From the NCBI GenBank assembly GCA_029339505.1, contig JAQISU010000233.1:251001-315000 (forward strand): DNA of 64,000 nucleotides. Direction: 5' to 3'. The DNA comes from Unio delphinus. Its lineage: Eukaryota; Mollusca; Bivalvia; Unionida; Unionidae. The position numbers were made by a program, and so were the translations under genes. Below, piece after piece: positions 48,501 through 60,824 of this stretch (position 1 is its first letter; each line of letters starts with the position of its first letter). A model generated the notes under the pieces. It was not told the DNA's origin, ran no database searches, and saw nothing but the letters and a program-made list of their open reading frames with translations.

Positions 48501-50771
48501 ATGACTACTTCCATTCTCAACCTCATTTGTTTGTGAGCCATATAAGGACATTGAGGCCTTATTTGGAAACATAAAAAGATCGTAATAAAAGTCGGAAATT
48601 CTGCGCATTAAAAGTAGATAGGATTTATTGGTAACTTTTAAATTCCACCAAGAAGCCACCATTCACCACTTGATTGATTAAAAGGACGTATTTATCCTGA
48701 TACCCACTGGATTTGGAAAGTCATCGACTTTGTCTTGTCTCAACAAAAAACTGGTTTCCACAATTAATTCAAGTATTGATTCTCTATCTTCACATGTTAT
48801 GTCATTCAGCAATTAATAACATTGAGTAGAATATCCAAATATGGTCTGGCAAGCCTTATTTAGAAAAGGGGTAATGGAGAGAGCCCTGCATTATCTGTCA
48901 TGGACACGTTGAGATTACTCTAAGCATGCCAATTTATTTTATCATGTATAGTTTCATTGTGGACATAGATTTGACACTTTTGCATTATTGTAATTTATGC
49001 TGTCTTCGCATTAGGAGAACTATGCATCATTTTTATAGGGAATTCAACGCTTTGCCTATCTTAGCATGTTAATGGTACAGTTCGGATGTTAATGAATTTC
49101 CTTCTCCTGTGACCTATTCTCCTGCTGTTGTGATCTGTGAATGTATTTGACAAAGAAAGTAAATTTTGTAGTAAATTATCTTTCTTCAAGAGCAAGTGCC
49201 TTTCAAATCCTATGCTTCCCATACTAACAGGACCATTCTTTTTTGTTTATACCTCAACTTAAACTGGTAAAGAAGCAGTTAGTGTATAGTCAGCCTTTGG
49301 TGGTGATGATGATAGTTATAGTGCTGTATCACCCACTGGGGGCATGTAGCACTGGTTTAAGTTTCCAGCAAGGCTGGATATTTAATTTTCCTGGGGGAGG
49401 AATGGTGCCACTTACACCAGTCATTTATGTACTCAAGGAGTACTATTTAATTTGGTTGTCAGGTCGGGGTTGCTATTAAGTAACCATCAACCTGGATGGT
49501 GGACCCTGGGTGAATGGGAATAGACCCAACACACACTCAATCCTAATCCTGTTGTAGTAAGGGAATGTATATGGTAAGAGTTCCCTTTATATGGTAAGCA
49601 ATTGGGAAAAATGAAAGTTTGTTTTTGTGGTGTTGCTGGATTCATGAGGTATCTTACCTCGTATCCTAGCATTGATGCGATTTCGTAAATATACTCCAAG
49701 AAACGTGATTTATTAAACACACTACATTTGACATCAATGAAATGAGGATTCTTCAGACATTACCATCATTCTGCAATTATCACTGCATTTTTCATGTTAA
49801 TGAGCTAACTTAAGTTTCCTATTTTTCAGGTAAGAGAGAGAGTGGAATCTTTCTTCAGCGACCTGATAAAACTATTTCTCAGTTCTAGTGAGACTGAGGA
49901 TACTTCATATACACCTGGAACAATAAAGAGGCGCCATGGGGGTAGCCTAGGACGTAACAGTGGGCCAAACAAAAGACAAGAAATCAGTCGCAGAAGTCAG
50001 TCCTTTTGTGTTCCTGGAAATATTGAAAACATAATGAATGAAATTAACCGTCAAGTGGATTTGGCAGAGAATGAAATAAGTTGCAGTGAAGAACTTGATT
50101 CTTTTGGCAGCAGTGCACAAAATATTTCTGATATATCTGAAAATAATGACAGACACAAAGATGAGGATAATTTTGTGGGGGAGCAACTTTCTCTGAGCAC
50201 AAGTGAAAAGTCCAAAGATCAGCAAGATGACAAAACTTATCATAAAATTATGTTCATTAATGGTGACGATCTGTCTACAAATGGAGACATTTCAGATGAT
50301 GATGTTGATGATACGAGCATGCAAGATACTATGCATTTGAACAATATCCAAGTCTTCCAGATGCCAGACAAGGACAACAGAGATGCTAACAAAATACTGT
50401 CCCATAGCTGTCCTAATGTGTCCCTATCTCCTCTGATGTCCCATAGGCTTCCCAGTGTTTCCAGCATCAGCTCAGGGCGTAACAGTAGCTTTGATGATGG
50501 TGAATCATTTCCCCTCACTGTGGCTGACATACTAGTTGTCAGTCATGGTGGCTTTATGAAAGAACTTATTCATTTTTTTGTTGACAAGCTAGGATGCAAA
50601 TTGCCTGGTGGTAAATGCAATTATTTGCAAGTGTGTCCCAATGCTAGTATTTCAAAATTCAATATCAGTGTGGATGAGTTTACAGGAAGACCCTCTCTCA
50701 CATGTTTGATCATTCATAACAAAGATCATTTAGCAGGACTAGGTGTGAGTGAAGCCGAGGGAAAGTTGTAG
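42584..50771 (+). CDS. TIGAR: TIGAR-like fructose-2,6-bisphosphatase, last three coding exons (5' part missing)
   Basis: TIGAR is a cytosolic histidine phosphatase that lowers fructose-2,6-bisphosphate and slows glycolysis. Exons are 42584-42777, 47838-47948 and 49830-50771; all junctions are AG/GT and in phase. Exon 1 shown reads GQTDVPLSGIGVEQARLAG, FTHVFSSDLLRASQTAQV and KRLRER; the next begins KFGSAEGK, matching the family's RLRERKYG-x-x-EGK. The last exon ends with ADILVVSHGGFMKEL, which supplies the second catalytic His, then LQVCPNASISKFNI and HNKDHLAGL. Between SFFSDLIK and VADILVV lies a polar, Ser/Asp/Asn-rich insert of about 200 residues, far longer than in vertebrate TIGAR. The exon with the first catalytic His (RHGE) is outside or not recognised. 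Confidence 0.9.
43921..44163 (+). mobile_element. tRNA-derived SINE, family A, in TIGAR intron
   Basis: Same head (GAGTGGTCTAAAG, then GGGTTCAAGTCTCAG) and body as the copy at 36092, ending in an ACAACA tail. Target duplication: ATCTCAGAAGGTG (43908-43920) and ATCTCTGAAGGTG (44164-44176), one mismatch. Confidence 0.92.
45085..46189 (+). mobile_element. Degenerate hAT-like element with BED-type finger remnant
   Basis: Terminal inverted repeats CATAGCTGCCAAC and GTTGGCAGCTATG. ACTATG is duplicated directly outside both ends (45079-45084 and 46190-46195). Inside, at about 45455-45660, one frame reads LYRFVKPYSKGEKLTFCKLC and after a frame change QKHEKADKHQ, the Cys and His pairs of a BED-like finger found at hAT transposase N termini. 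No catalytic domain remains. The duplication is 6 bp rather than the usual 8, so the family is tentative. Confidence 0.7.
46905..47455. repeat. 141-bp tandem array, four copies
   Basis: GTAGCAGATCTGGGTTTCAC occurs at 46951, 47092, 47232 and 47373, giving a 140-141 bp period. Each unit also contains two sub-blocks with CACTGTTATACATGCAT. The ORFs 46852-47235 and 47127-47579 are made by this array and are not genes. Confidence 0.95.
47925..48000. repeat. 38-bp tandem duplication over the TIGAR exon 3' end
   Basis: GTTGGGGCAGAAACA recurs at 47925 and 47963, followed in both copies by a GTACA-containing stretch. The first copy includes the exon donor (CAG before GTTTGT at 47949). In the second copy the equivalent donor is CAGACTTGT, so it lost the GT. 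Confidence 0.8.
47949..49829 (+). other. TIGAR-like gene, 1.9-kb intron
   Basis: Starts GTTTGT and ends CCTATTTTTCAG. No other feature recognised. Confidence 0.8.
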
Positions 50772-51099
50772 CTCTGGCTTCTTTAAAAAAATGTTAGGTA
50801 TCTTTTGTGTTTTTCATTTTGTCTTTGATGTTAATGTAGGTAGCCAATATGTGGGATTATTGTGGTCTTATTTGGTTAGGAAAGATAGATTTCTTGTCAC
50901 CACATGTTGTCAATCTCGTTAGTATTACCTTATTTCATTTAAGGGGTAATGTTACAGATTTCATTATTTAATCATTTATCCATATATAAATAAATGGCAA
51001 CTGAATTACTCTTGGAATCATATATATTATAAAATGTAATAATTTTGAGAAAATAAATGCTTCATGTGAGATGGTACATAGGAACTTTGTGTCAGTCAG
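50772..51099 (+). other. 3' UTR of the TIGAR-like gene
   Basis: Contains possible polyadenylation hexamers in TATAAATAAATGG (about 50987) and GAAAATAAATGC (about 51050). The end of the transcript cannot be fixed. Confidence 0.5.
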
Positions 51100-52160
51100 A
51101 TTGGCCGTCCAGCACACAATCTCGTCAGTGCATCTAGTCTTGTAATTTTTTATAGATTGCCATGAAATCTGGCAAGTTTTTGGTCATCACATGAAGATTT
51201 GCATAGCAACAAATAACCATGCTATCTACAGTTTGATAAGAGCTATTGCCCTTTATGACTTGCAACTGAATACAGTGTATAGCAATGTCTTGGGTACGTA
51301 ACTTGTCTAACATTTATTAATGAATTGCCATAAAATTTGGTTCATGGCCTCATCTGAGGATGGGCATGTCAACAAGTCATTTATCCCAAAAAAATTTCAA
51401 TAAGAGCGTTTTTCTTTCTGCGTTATAGATCATTGTTGGACAGTCTTGTTAACTAGTCCTGCAATTTTCGATAAATTGCCATGAAATTTGGTGAATGCTA
51501 AGGTTATCACCTGAAGATGCAAATATAGACAAATCACCATGTTCCTAATAATTTGATAAGAGTTATTGCCCTTTTTGACTTTGCGCTCAATGCAGTGTAT
51601 GCCAGTCCTGTGATTTATCCTCTGATTTAGTTAAATGACCATGAAACTTGGGAAGAATTGTAATTATGTCTGAAAATGTTCCTTCAATAACTTTCTGAAG
51701 TGAAGGTATGCATAACACTACACTGCAATTTCTATTGGAGTTATTGCTGCTGTTGACTTCGAGCTTTTTTTTGGTGATGATAGAACCTTTATAATGCAAC
51801 TAGTCTTGCTGCTTTTATTTGGATCGCCATGAAACTTGATACATGTCACTGTCATCATCTGAAGATTTTATTGACAATTCACTGTGCTCACTGAATTATT
51901 GCTTTATATTTGTTGGACAGAATCTTGTGAATGCAGCTTGTCTTGCCATATTTGATGGGGTGCTGTGAAACTTGGTACATGTCCTTGCCATCATTTAAAG
52001 TAGGATTTATTAACAAAGCTTCACACTCCTATGATTTATGTCAAGTAATTGCCCTTTATCGACTAGCACCTGGAGGAGGCATATGACAGAATTTAGTGAA
52101 TGCAACTACTCTTGCAGTTTTTTTAAGTGATTGCTGTGAAACTATGTTCATATTATGGCC
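51100..52160. repeat. Degenerate tandem array, units of roughly 150-200 bp
   Basis: Six or so diverged units repeat the same order of phrases: CTAGTCTTGC, ATTGCCATGAAATTTGG, CATCATCTGAAGAT, and GATAAGAGTTATTGCCCTTT. Sequence between them varies in length. No ORF. Confidence 0.8.
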
Positions 52161-53402
52161 AGCAACAGAAAATATTAATGTTGACATATCGTTATGCTTG
52201 GACTATTTTAACTGTAGACAAACCTTGATCATGAGGTAGGGGTGTAAGATAGAAGAGGTGGGAATATATTTGCATGAGAAATTTGCTTTAGCATTCTACT
52301 TTTTCAATACCAGTAATATGGCATTGAAGGAAAGATAGCATATTGTAGTTAAAGAAAGATCATAAATTCAATAATTTGATACATGGTGTGTTATAATTTA
52401 AGGTTTAAATGAGATATGGTTATATTATTTATACGTCTTATATTTTGTTAATAAGCTGTTTTTGTTAGAGGAAATTGCATATATATATTGCCAATAATTG
52501 TTTGTAGGTATAGACTTTGTTTGTTCAGTAGATTGTTACAAGAACTAAGAAAAGTACTCACAACTTTGCATAAAATGACACTGGTAAAATGTTATCAGCA
52601 AAATGAGTAGTATCAATAATAGAATATGAAAGTTCCTGATGTATATTTTTCTTGTTTCATGTTATTTTAAAAAAATATTCCCAGCCAGCAATTCTTTAAC
52701 AAGACGAGCCGGTATTGGCATAGGCTTCTACTTGGCATCATTGTTGTAATAACATAGATCTATTGGTATTTGTCCCACTAATGAAACTTAATTGGTGAAT
52801 TGAATGTAGATGAGGAGTATTAGCTAGTGCTGGCAAGTATATTTCATTGTAACCATGTTGGAAGCTCTAGTTATTTATTTATATCTCACATTTAATTCTC
52901 ATTTCTTTAACACTGTTGTATGCTCAGGCATTGCATTTGATAATTAAATACTTTTCAAGGACAATTAGTGTCCCAGTGATCTACTTTTCAGGATATAGAG
53001 ATTATATCTTGTAAGTTATTGCAAATATCTCCATTACTATAACAGTGTTGTGTGTAAGCGCATACAACTTTATGTTTGCATTTATCTCGAGAATGTTTGT
53101 TCACTTTTATGAATGATTGGTTGCAGTGATCTGCAATCATTGTTGTAGTATATATGTGAAGTTTTCATCTTATGCATTGTTAATGGAATTTGAGATGTAG
53201 CCGTCTTTTGCTTGAATGATTATGAATGTTCATGGCATTGTTGCAGATTGCAAATGAAAGTTTTGTGGTACTGGAATTTCTGATTTTCTGTTTTAATCAG
53301 CTGGATATACTGTATGTAATAAACATTGCAAAATACTGAATAGTATTTTGCTTCAATATCATTTTAAAATTTTTTAAGTCACTATTTAGGCATGAACAAG
53401 TG

Positions 53403-53491
<89 letters not shown>

Positions 53492-54635
53492 TGTCAATGG
53501 TATTTAGTTCTTTATATCCTTTAATATTTTTTTTATTAGTAGAAGTTTCCTTGAGATGATTTTATTTTCTCACAGGATGGTTTGTATTAATTCATCATAT
53601 TGCCCTGTCATGACGTTGTTCATGTTATCACATATATAATGGCATCATGTGGATATAATCTCAATTTCATTTTTCTGCAATAAGTTTTTAGGTCAAAAGG
53701 AAGTTTAATAAATTAGACAACCTATCAGATTGATCTCTGCTTCATATTGTTAAGGTTTACTTGTTTGTATTTACCTTCACACCATTCATTATGAGGTTTA
53801 CTGGTTGATAAAATTTAATTTTCACCCCAACAAAGGTCATTAATTGTATTATAGAAATAATTCATTTACTTTGAGAGACAAAGATTGATAAATCTTCTTT
53901 TGCTGATGATAAATGTTAGCCATCAAAACAGTATGAAAATATATTAAATGATGTAAATAAATGAGCCTTTTAGTAAAGATTGCAGCAATGTTTTCATTTG
54001 AATTCCATGTCGTTTTCAGGAGTTCTCTCCCTTTGCCAATTTAATTTTTTTTTTTTTTTTGGTTTAAAAAAATTAATCTTTACTGCAGCAGTACCCAATC
54101 TTAGGTCATATCCCAAATCAGGGTGATGTTGGCAGAGACCTCATTAGGGTTGTAAAATTTCATCAGAAGAAATCATTCCATAAGCATGAGGGTTAGGAGG
54201 TCATGTTGACATTAGGGTTCCAGCAAAAAGTAAAATCAGTTGGGAACCACTGCTCTGCTGTATCTACAGGATATGTACATCTCTTTCAATAAGCTATTAC
54301 CTATTTTCAGATGATGAAAAACAACATATTCTTATCCATAAATCTGAATTTATGACCTTTGTTAATAAAAAAGCATCCACATACAGTAATACTTTGGTAA
54401 CTCTAATTTGGCCAGTTAAATATGTATCACTCTTAGTTTTGATCCCTATTACACGTACTGAAAAGCTTTCTCATGTGTGCAGCCGCAAAAACTTGAACTT
54501 TTTGAAAACTCAAGACAACTTTGAGCACACAGTACTTGCTGACCATAGTGCTAAAATTTAATATCACAAGAATGTGAATTCGTAAAGAGTTTGTGAAAGA
54601 TTAATAATTTCTTTGATATTAAGATATATTGTAAA
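52161..54635. other. Intergenic; (TA)n at 53405-53490
   Basis: AT-rich. No gene, splice-linked exons or other repeat recognised. Confidence 0.5.
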
Positions 54636-54648
54636 CAAAGTATATTGT

Positions 54649-54869
54649 TGTTCTTATTATAAGGTTTAACTCCATTTTGCAGCATGTTGGAGGAAGAATC
54701 CGGGAAACCCCTGGCAAGAACCACCAACCCATGAGAAGCTACCGGCAAGTTTTCTCATATACCAACATTGGCTGGGCACGAGACTCAAAGCTACAGACAC
54801 AGGTGAGATGGCAACGATCCATAACGGTGAGCGCTTTAGATCACGTGGCCACTCGGGGGGGGGGGGGGC
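54649..54869 (-). mobile_element. tRNA-derived SINE, family A, minus strand
   Basis: In reverse complement it has the family-A order GATCGTTGCCATCTCACC, TTTGAGTCTCGTGCCCA, and AACTTGCCGGTAGCTTCTCA. Flanks CAAAGTATATTGT (54636-54648) and CAAAGTATACTGT (54870-54882) form a target duplication with one mismatch. Confidence 0.92.
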
Positions 54870-54882
54870 CAAAGTATACTGT

Positions 54883-56302
54883 AATAATTGGTTTCTACTG
54901 TATCCTTTCAAATGATGTCACCTGCTGTGTTAATTAGATAGTCCATTATTTATAGTGTTTCTGTTACTGCACCATCCTGCAGATGACCATTTCGAAATTC
55001 TGTGTGCTCTTTACTTTATTAGAATCTTAATTAGAATTTATTAATAATTGCCCACAAATTATTTGATTGTTATACCGTGTTAATTTGTTTGTAAAGTGAA
55101 TACTGTATAATACATTGACAAATGCTGTTAACTTATCAAAACAGATACTGCCATAAATTGTTTTGCAGCTAATAGATACGTGTGTATTATTATTTATTTT
55201 CGTTTGATGAAGTAATTTTGTCTACACTATTAGTACTGACATTTGACTGTAAATTGTACAGTTCCTGTGAGAGTGATTTAGTTGTTTATCATAATTCAAT
55301 AAATCCTTGGTGCATTTAGCTCTGGATGTATTAATTCCTTCCCATTTTGATGTCTCCACTGCAGCAGAGATGTCTTGATTTAATCCCTTCTGTCTGAACC
55401 CAAGACACTTGTTAGCAAGAATGTGCAAAAGGCTCATACTGTAAAGAAATTAAAATTGGCATGCATATTTGTGTTCATGAGGAAATGAGATGATTAGATT
55501 TTCAGACGATAATGGCAGGTTTACATTCTTAATAGCAATCCCATACTAGGTAGTTGAGAGTTGTGGTACTGCAGATGGCATCAAAGTCAGTATCTGGTAG
55601 CCTCACATGTCAAAAGCATCTAAATTATTTCTCCTTCCCTCCATCCATGGTCCTAGACCGTAGTTTGGAGTAGGGTTCATGTACCTATCCCATGGGGAGG
55701 GGGCTAATAAGGTTACAGTATACTTGCATGGCTTTTGTTATTGTGATACATTTAACGTTATATGGTATAAGAGGCTGAGGAAATGGAAGACATAAATGTC
55801 TTTGCAAAGCACACACTGAGGAAGTTGACCTGTGACTGATCTGGATGGGTGTCAATCCTGTGACCCTTACAGTTCCAGAATTCATCTAAATGAGCTACAT
55901 TGACCTCTGGATACATTTATGTACATTACTGTCCATTGTTTGTTAAGTTTTGCATTTCGCTCAATACTCCATAGGTGTTTTACTCCCGTGTATTTAATGC
56001 TGTATCTGAAATCCAGCTACTTTGTGAGAGAAAGCATTTTGTTAGGAACCATATCCCTGTCATAAAATTAAGCCACTTTGGCATATCTTTGCTTCAGTTT
56101 CTTCTTTAATATTTTATGTTCAATTACCTAATCAGATTTATGTTAATATTTCAGATAGGCTTTTAGGTAGGAATGCATTCTAGTGGTCAGTAATGGAAAG
56201 TTCAGTAGGGTAAACTTATGTTTGGTGTTTTTTATGTTTTTTATTTACCTAAGCAGATTAGAATATACATGGAATCATTGAGTGAAGCAACTCCTACTAT
56301 TC
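54883..56302. other. No gene recognised
   Basis: AT-rich sequence with short ORFs only. Confidence 0.5.
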
Positions 56303-56501
56303 AGTTTAATCACAGGAGTCTGACGTTTTTATCAATAAATTACGGCGAAATCTTTGAAAACATAAATTCCCCTTATCGGTAATATAAATTATATGAATAT
56401 ATATAATATTATATAATATAAATTACCGATAAGGAGAATTCATGTTTTCAGAGATTTCGTCGTAATTTATTGATAAAACGTTAGACTCTTGTGGTTTAAT
56501 T
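56303..56501. mobile_element. Fold-back element with ~85-bp arms
   Basis: The left arm contains TTTTATCAATAAATTACGGC, AATCTTTGAAAACAT and CCTTATCGGTAAT. The right arm is its near-perfect reverse complement, around a short TA-rich loop (about 56388-56425). It would form one long hairpin. No ORF; no clear target duplication. Confidence 0.85.
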
Positions 56502-56559
56502 GAGTTAACTATCATATCCCCAATTACCAGTGGAGATTATGATAACACAAAAAGAAATG

Positions 56560-57255
56560 GCGACCATTGTTGTTGGTGAATCAGAATTGGAAGTTCAATT
56601 TTTGTATTTGTATATAATAATGCATAAAATGAACAAATCTGGGATTGTAAACTTTCCTTGTCACAAAATCATATGAAATGTGCTCTGATGGTATTTCTTC
56701 GGTGGCCTAGTGGTTAGAGCGTCCGCCCCGGAAGCGGGAGGTCGTCGGTTCGATCCCCGGCCGAGTCATACCAAAGACTTACAAAAATGGTACTAACAGC
56801 TGCCTCGCTTGACGCTCAGCATAAAGAGGTTAGTGTTAGGACTGGTCGGCCTGGTGTCAGGATAATGTGACTGGGTGAGACATCATGCTACATGTCTGCG
56901 GCATGATGTCTCAGTGCTAGACATCACTATAAACTGCCTCACTGCAGACATCGTAGCGATATGACTGAAAAATTGTTAAAGCTACGTTAAAAATCCTAAT
57001 CAAACAAACAAACTAACTGATGGTATTTATTTTTGGTAACGAAATGTCAGAGCCCTGTGTTCTTGGAGCTGTTGTTGTTGGTGAATCAGAATTGGAAGTT
57101 CAATTTTTGTATTTGTATATACCGGTAATAATACATAAAATGAACAAATCTGGGATTGTAAACTTTCCTTGTCACAAAATTATATGAAATGTGCTCTGAT
57201 GATATTTATTTTTGGTAACGAAATGTCAGAGCTCTGTGTTCTTGGAGCTATGTTA
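56560..57255. repeat. ~180-bp direct duplication interrupted by a SINE
   Basis: The phrase TGGTGAATCAGAATTGGAAG starts copies at about 56574 and 57079. Both continue to TGTGCTCTGATG and TTTGGTAACGAAATGTCAGA, then CTGTGTTCTTGGAGCT. The SINE at 56697-57016 split the first copy. A third, weaker copy of the end occurs at about 57490-57560. Confidence 0.85.
56697..57016 (+). mobile_element. tRNA-derived SINE, family B, full-length with target duplication
   Basis: Head GGTGGCCTAGTGGTTAGAGC and B box GGTTCGATCCCC, then the family-B body and tail AATCCTAATCAAACA. A perfect 12-bp duplication CTGATGGTATTT flanks it (56685-56696 and 57017-57028). The best-preserved copy in the window and probably the youngest. 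Confidence 0.95.
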
Positions 57256-57640
57256 TCTTTTTGTGTATGTGTGCCACACAGCTGGCTTCACTTATTTTCA
57301 CAGTTGAGATTTGGTTGTATATTTTCATCAGTGAAACTCCCATGTGACCGATATGTCCAATGGAAATTTTATGCTAGAATGTATACGATAGTTGACCTTT
57401 TCCAGGAATTGGATTGATCCAAAAAGGCTTAAGATAAGAAGAACTACATTACATAGAATTTTGATTGAACAGCTGACATCAAAAATATGAGGGCATTTAT
57501 TTTTTGGTAACTAAACTTCAGAGTCCTTTGTTCATGGAGCTATGTTCTCTGGTTGTGTATGTATTTTGGTTTTTTATTATTAGGAATGAAGTTATTTCTT
57601 TACTTATGCAATCAAATACTTATTTTTTTTCCCACCTTTT

Positions 57641-57935
57641 TGTTGGCCTAGTGGTTAGAGCATCCTCCATGGAAGCGGGAGGTCGTGGGTTTATTCCCCA
57701 GCTGAGTCATACTAAAGACTTTAAAAAGTAATACTAACAGCTGCTTTGCTTGGCACACAGCATTAAGAGGTTAGTGTTGGGACTTATCGGTCTGGTGTCA
57801 GGTTAATGTGACTACATGTCTGTGGCATGATGCCCCAGTATTAGACATAACTTTAAACTGCCTTACTGCATACATCGTAGCAATATGACTGAATTTTTTT
57901 AAAGGCTAGCTAAAAATCCTGATCACATCAACATT
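57641..57935 (+). mobile_element. tRNA-derived SINE, family B, diverged copy
   Basis: TTGGCCTAGTGGTTAGAGCA, GGTTTATTCCCC, then the family-B body with many substitutions and a small deletion near 57812. No clear target duplication. Confidence 0.88.
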
Positions 57936-58457
57936 TTTCTTTTTTCTATTGTGTTAATTTGAAAAAGGTAAATGTAGCTCAGTTTTTTTTTTCATTTAGG
58001 AAGAGAAATTTACATTTCCAAAGGTTTGTATAACAGCTGATTAAAAGGAGAGTATATTCTTATGACAAGATTCTAACATTTTATGAGGGGACATATCCTG
58101 ATTGGTAGGTACTATGCCCTTATTGCAAAGGTAGGTCACTTATGATCTACATGTATATGTATGTTTCACTGGCTTGGCTACATTTTGTGTTTCTTTGGCA
58201 CTGCAGATAGTAAAAGCATGAGTTGTGATTATAGTGATTATATCTAAAGAAACTGACTGAAGTACACAAATTAAAACAATGGTTAAACAGTTTGGATGAT
58301 CAACAAAACATAATAAAATGACTCAATTCAAAATGAAAACAGATGACTGAAAAACAGAAGAAAGTGGCTCCTAATCCCTCAATCAATTATTACCCTTTTA
58401 AATGTCTCTTATGTCATTGTGTGATTTGGATTTTTAATCTTGCTTTCTATGTTCTTC

Positions 58458-58548
58458 ATCACTATGATGCCTGCAGTGTATGGTGTTGTGGCATTATGTC
58501 CCACCCAGTCCTAGCACTATTCTCTTAAAGTTAAGTGCCATGTGAGGT
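58458..58548 (-). mobile_element. Family-B SINE fragment
   Basis: In reverse complement it matches part of the family-B body (CACATGGCACTTAACTTTAA, GGACATAATGCCACAAC, ATCATAGTGATGAAG). Both ends are missing. Confidence 0.65.
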
Positions 58549-60336
58549 CTGTGCATTTGAAGAACTGATTTGGTTTTGCATTATTTTGTTTTAACCATCA
58601 ATAGAAGAAACTTTTATGGCAGCAAACCATTACTAATTAGGTAGTCTTTAGTCACCAATACCTATATATACAATTAGCTTCATCACTTCTTCAAAGGTGA
58701 GTCTGTAAAGTGATCCTGTTTTGAAATCATATTAAAAGTGGTCTCCCATAACTTTGTGAGTAATGGATGTTGCAAGAAGACTTGAAGATTCACTTTAAAA
58801 CTGTTTAAAAAGAAGATAGCTGATATGCATGAAACTCGTTGAGTTCAATGATTCTTTTTTCTTGGCAGACATATAACGTTATTATCAGTGAGGACTTTTA
58901 ACTAGCTCAGATATTCAGTTTATGATTCATTTAGATATCAGTTTCACGCATTGGTTTGTATTTCAGATTTAAATTGTATTTTAGTGGAACTTCTGTAAAG
59001 CGGTTGGTCAGATTCAACTTCATTAGTTGTTCTCCCGCCTTTGGTATTTTGTACTTCTATTGAGCTTCTCAATAAAATCCTAGACATCAGGACATGAAAA
59101 TTCAGAAACTCGTTCCAAAAATTGTACTTGTACCAGTGAGTTTGTTTTTTGTCATTTCTCGTAATGTGTGGTTTTCACACCTAAATGAATATGGTATAGC
59201 AGACTCTTTCGTTATCTTGTAATGTGTTCCTATGATCTTTTGATCTTAAACGTGTAACTCCTTTATTGGTCTACCAATTCAATTTTGAATAACCATACGT
59301 TTCTTGCTCCCTTCAGAAATCTTATAGATGTTTCCATTATGGTAGTCAATTGCATCATAATAGTATATGTTCTTAATGTTTTCATATAGAATGTATTTGT
59401 CTCAGCATTAATATACAAGGAATATATACTGGTAAGAAGTAATTTTGTTCCATCAGTTTTGCATTTCAAAATGTTTAGGTAGAAACTATACATTAACCAG
59501 TTATTTATACCACTGTAAATACCCCTTATATTGTGTTGGTTAATTTGATTGTCATGGTTTTTACAGTCTCATACGGATCGATTTCTAATGATACATGTTT
59601 ATCAGCAAAAGAAAGAGCTATCTGCATTTGGTATCCTTTGCGACTGTCGCTTCTCACGGAGAGGTTATTGAACATACCTACCGACATGCTGGGGGTGAAA
59701 TTGAATTCAGGTCATTCGGCTGCCATATATTAGATTATCCTCGATATCAGCCTTTGCAGTTCTGATTGGGAGAAACATGTTTGTTTAAATACTGTTGTTA
59801 CAGGTAGGGTTACTCAAAACTCTTGCCGCCGTTTGTATGATGTCGTGTGCTTTATATGTTGTCATTTTATGGCCTATTACGTTGACCTGAAACATTCTCG
59901 AAATTGTCTATTCATTCATCTGGGGGTTATTTCCATGTGGAATCCCGCAATGTGAATACTGGTAGGTTTTTGTTAATTTCTTGCAAGGTATCTACATCTA
60001 CCCGTAGTCTCTTTTCCTCTTTTATCCAATCATCTTGTTTGTTATCATCTCCCTTAGCATACATCATATGCCTACACTTTCCATAGTTATGCAGAGCTTC
60101 TTGTCTTCAGTTTTGACCCTGCTGACCAAAAGAGCTGCCAGCGTGCAGGTCGGGGCCTTTCGTTGTAATCAGTCTACACCATGTTTAGAATTAGAAAACC
60201 TGGCCCCCTGTGTGTATTTAGTACTTTCTCGTTACACACACACACACGGTCTTGGCAAGTATCTGCCATGAAGTAATGATGTACATACGTTCTTGTTATT
60301 TTCCAATTATTTTATATACAAAAAAAATACAGCTAC
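58549..60336. other. No gene recognised
   Basis: AT-rich sequence with short ORFs only. The 59263-59493 and 59533-59733 frames show no motif. Confidence 0.5.
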
Positions 60337-60480
60337 AGTGACCGAGTGGTTAGAGTGCCCGCTTTGAATGCGGAAGGTCGTGGGTTCGATCTCTGACCGA
60401 GCCATACCAATGACTTGCAAGAATGGTACTAACAGCAGCCTCGCTTGGCGCTCATGGTTAAGAGGACAGGGCTAGAACTG
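60337..60480 (+). mobile_element. Family-B SINE, 3'-truncated
   Basis: TGACCGAGTGGTTAGAGTGC, GGGTTCGATCTCTGACC, then ACTAACAGCAGCCTCGCTTG and TTAAGAGG; the rest of the body is absent. The tRNA-like fold lacks normal stem pairing, so it is not a functional tRNA gene. Confidence 0.82.
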
Positions 60481-60824
60481 TTGGCATCGCTGACTAGGGG
60501 CTCTGAACTTTGCATCTCTCTACCACTACTGAAATTTCTAACAAAAACGAGTCAGAGTGGGTCTTCTGTAATAATTAAAATAATACTCAGAGCACCTCAC
60601 TCCAACCTGGTTAACGGGAGCCTTTACACATACATATTCATCCATGTAGGAACAATAATGCAAATTATAACTATTTGCCAATACTGAATCAAAAGTTGGA
60701 AAGAAACAACTGTCTGCACGAAAGACAAACATGCATATAAAATTGGAAAACCTATCAAAATGAAAGTTCTTTATTGAACTAATAAAGAATGACCTTAGTT
60801 GACACATAGTCAATTCTTTTGTGT

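Noticed and set aside
56697..60480. tRNA genes at the SINE heads
   Set aside because: A and B boxes are present but they are followed by repeated SINE bodies, and the cloverleaf stems do not pair well.
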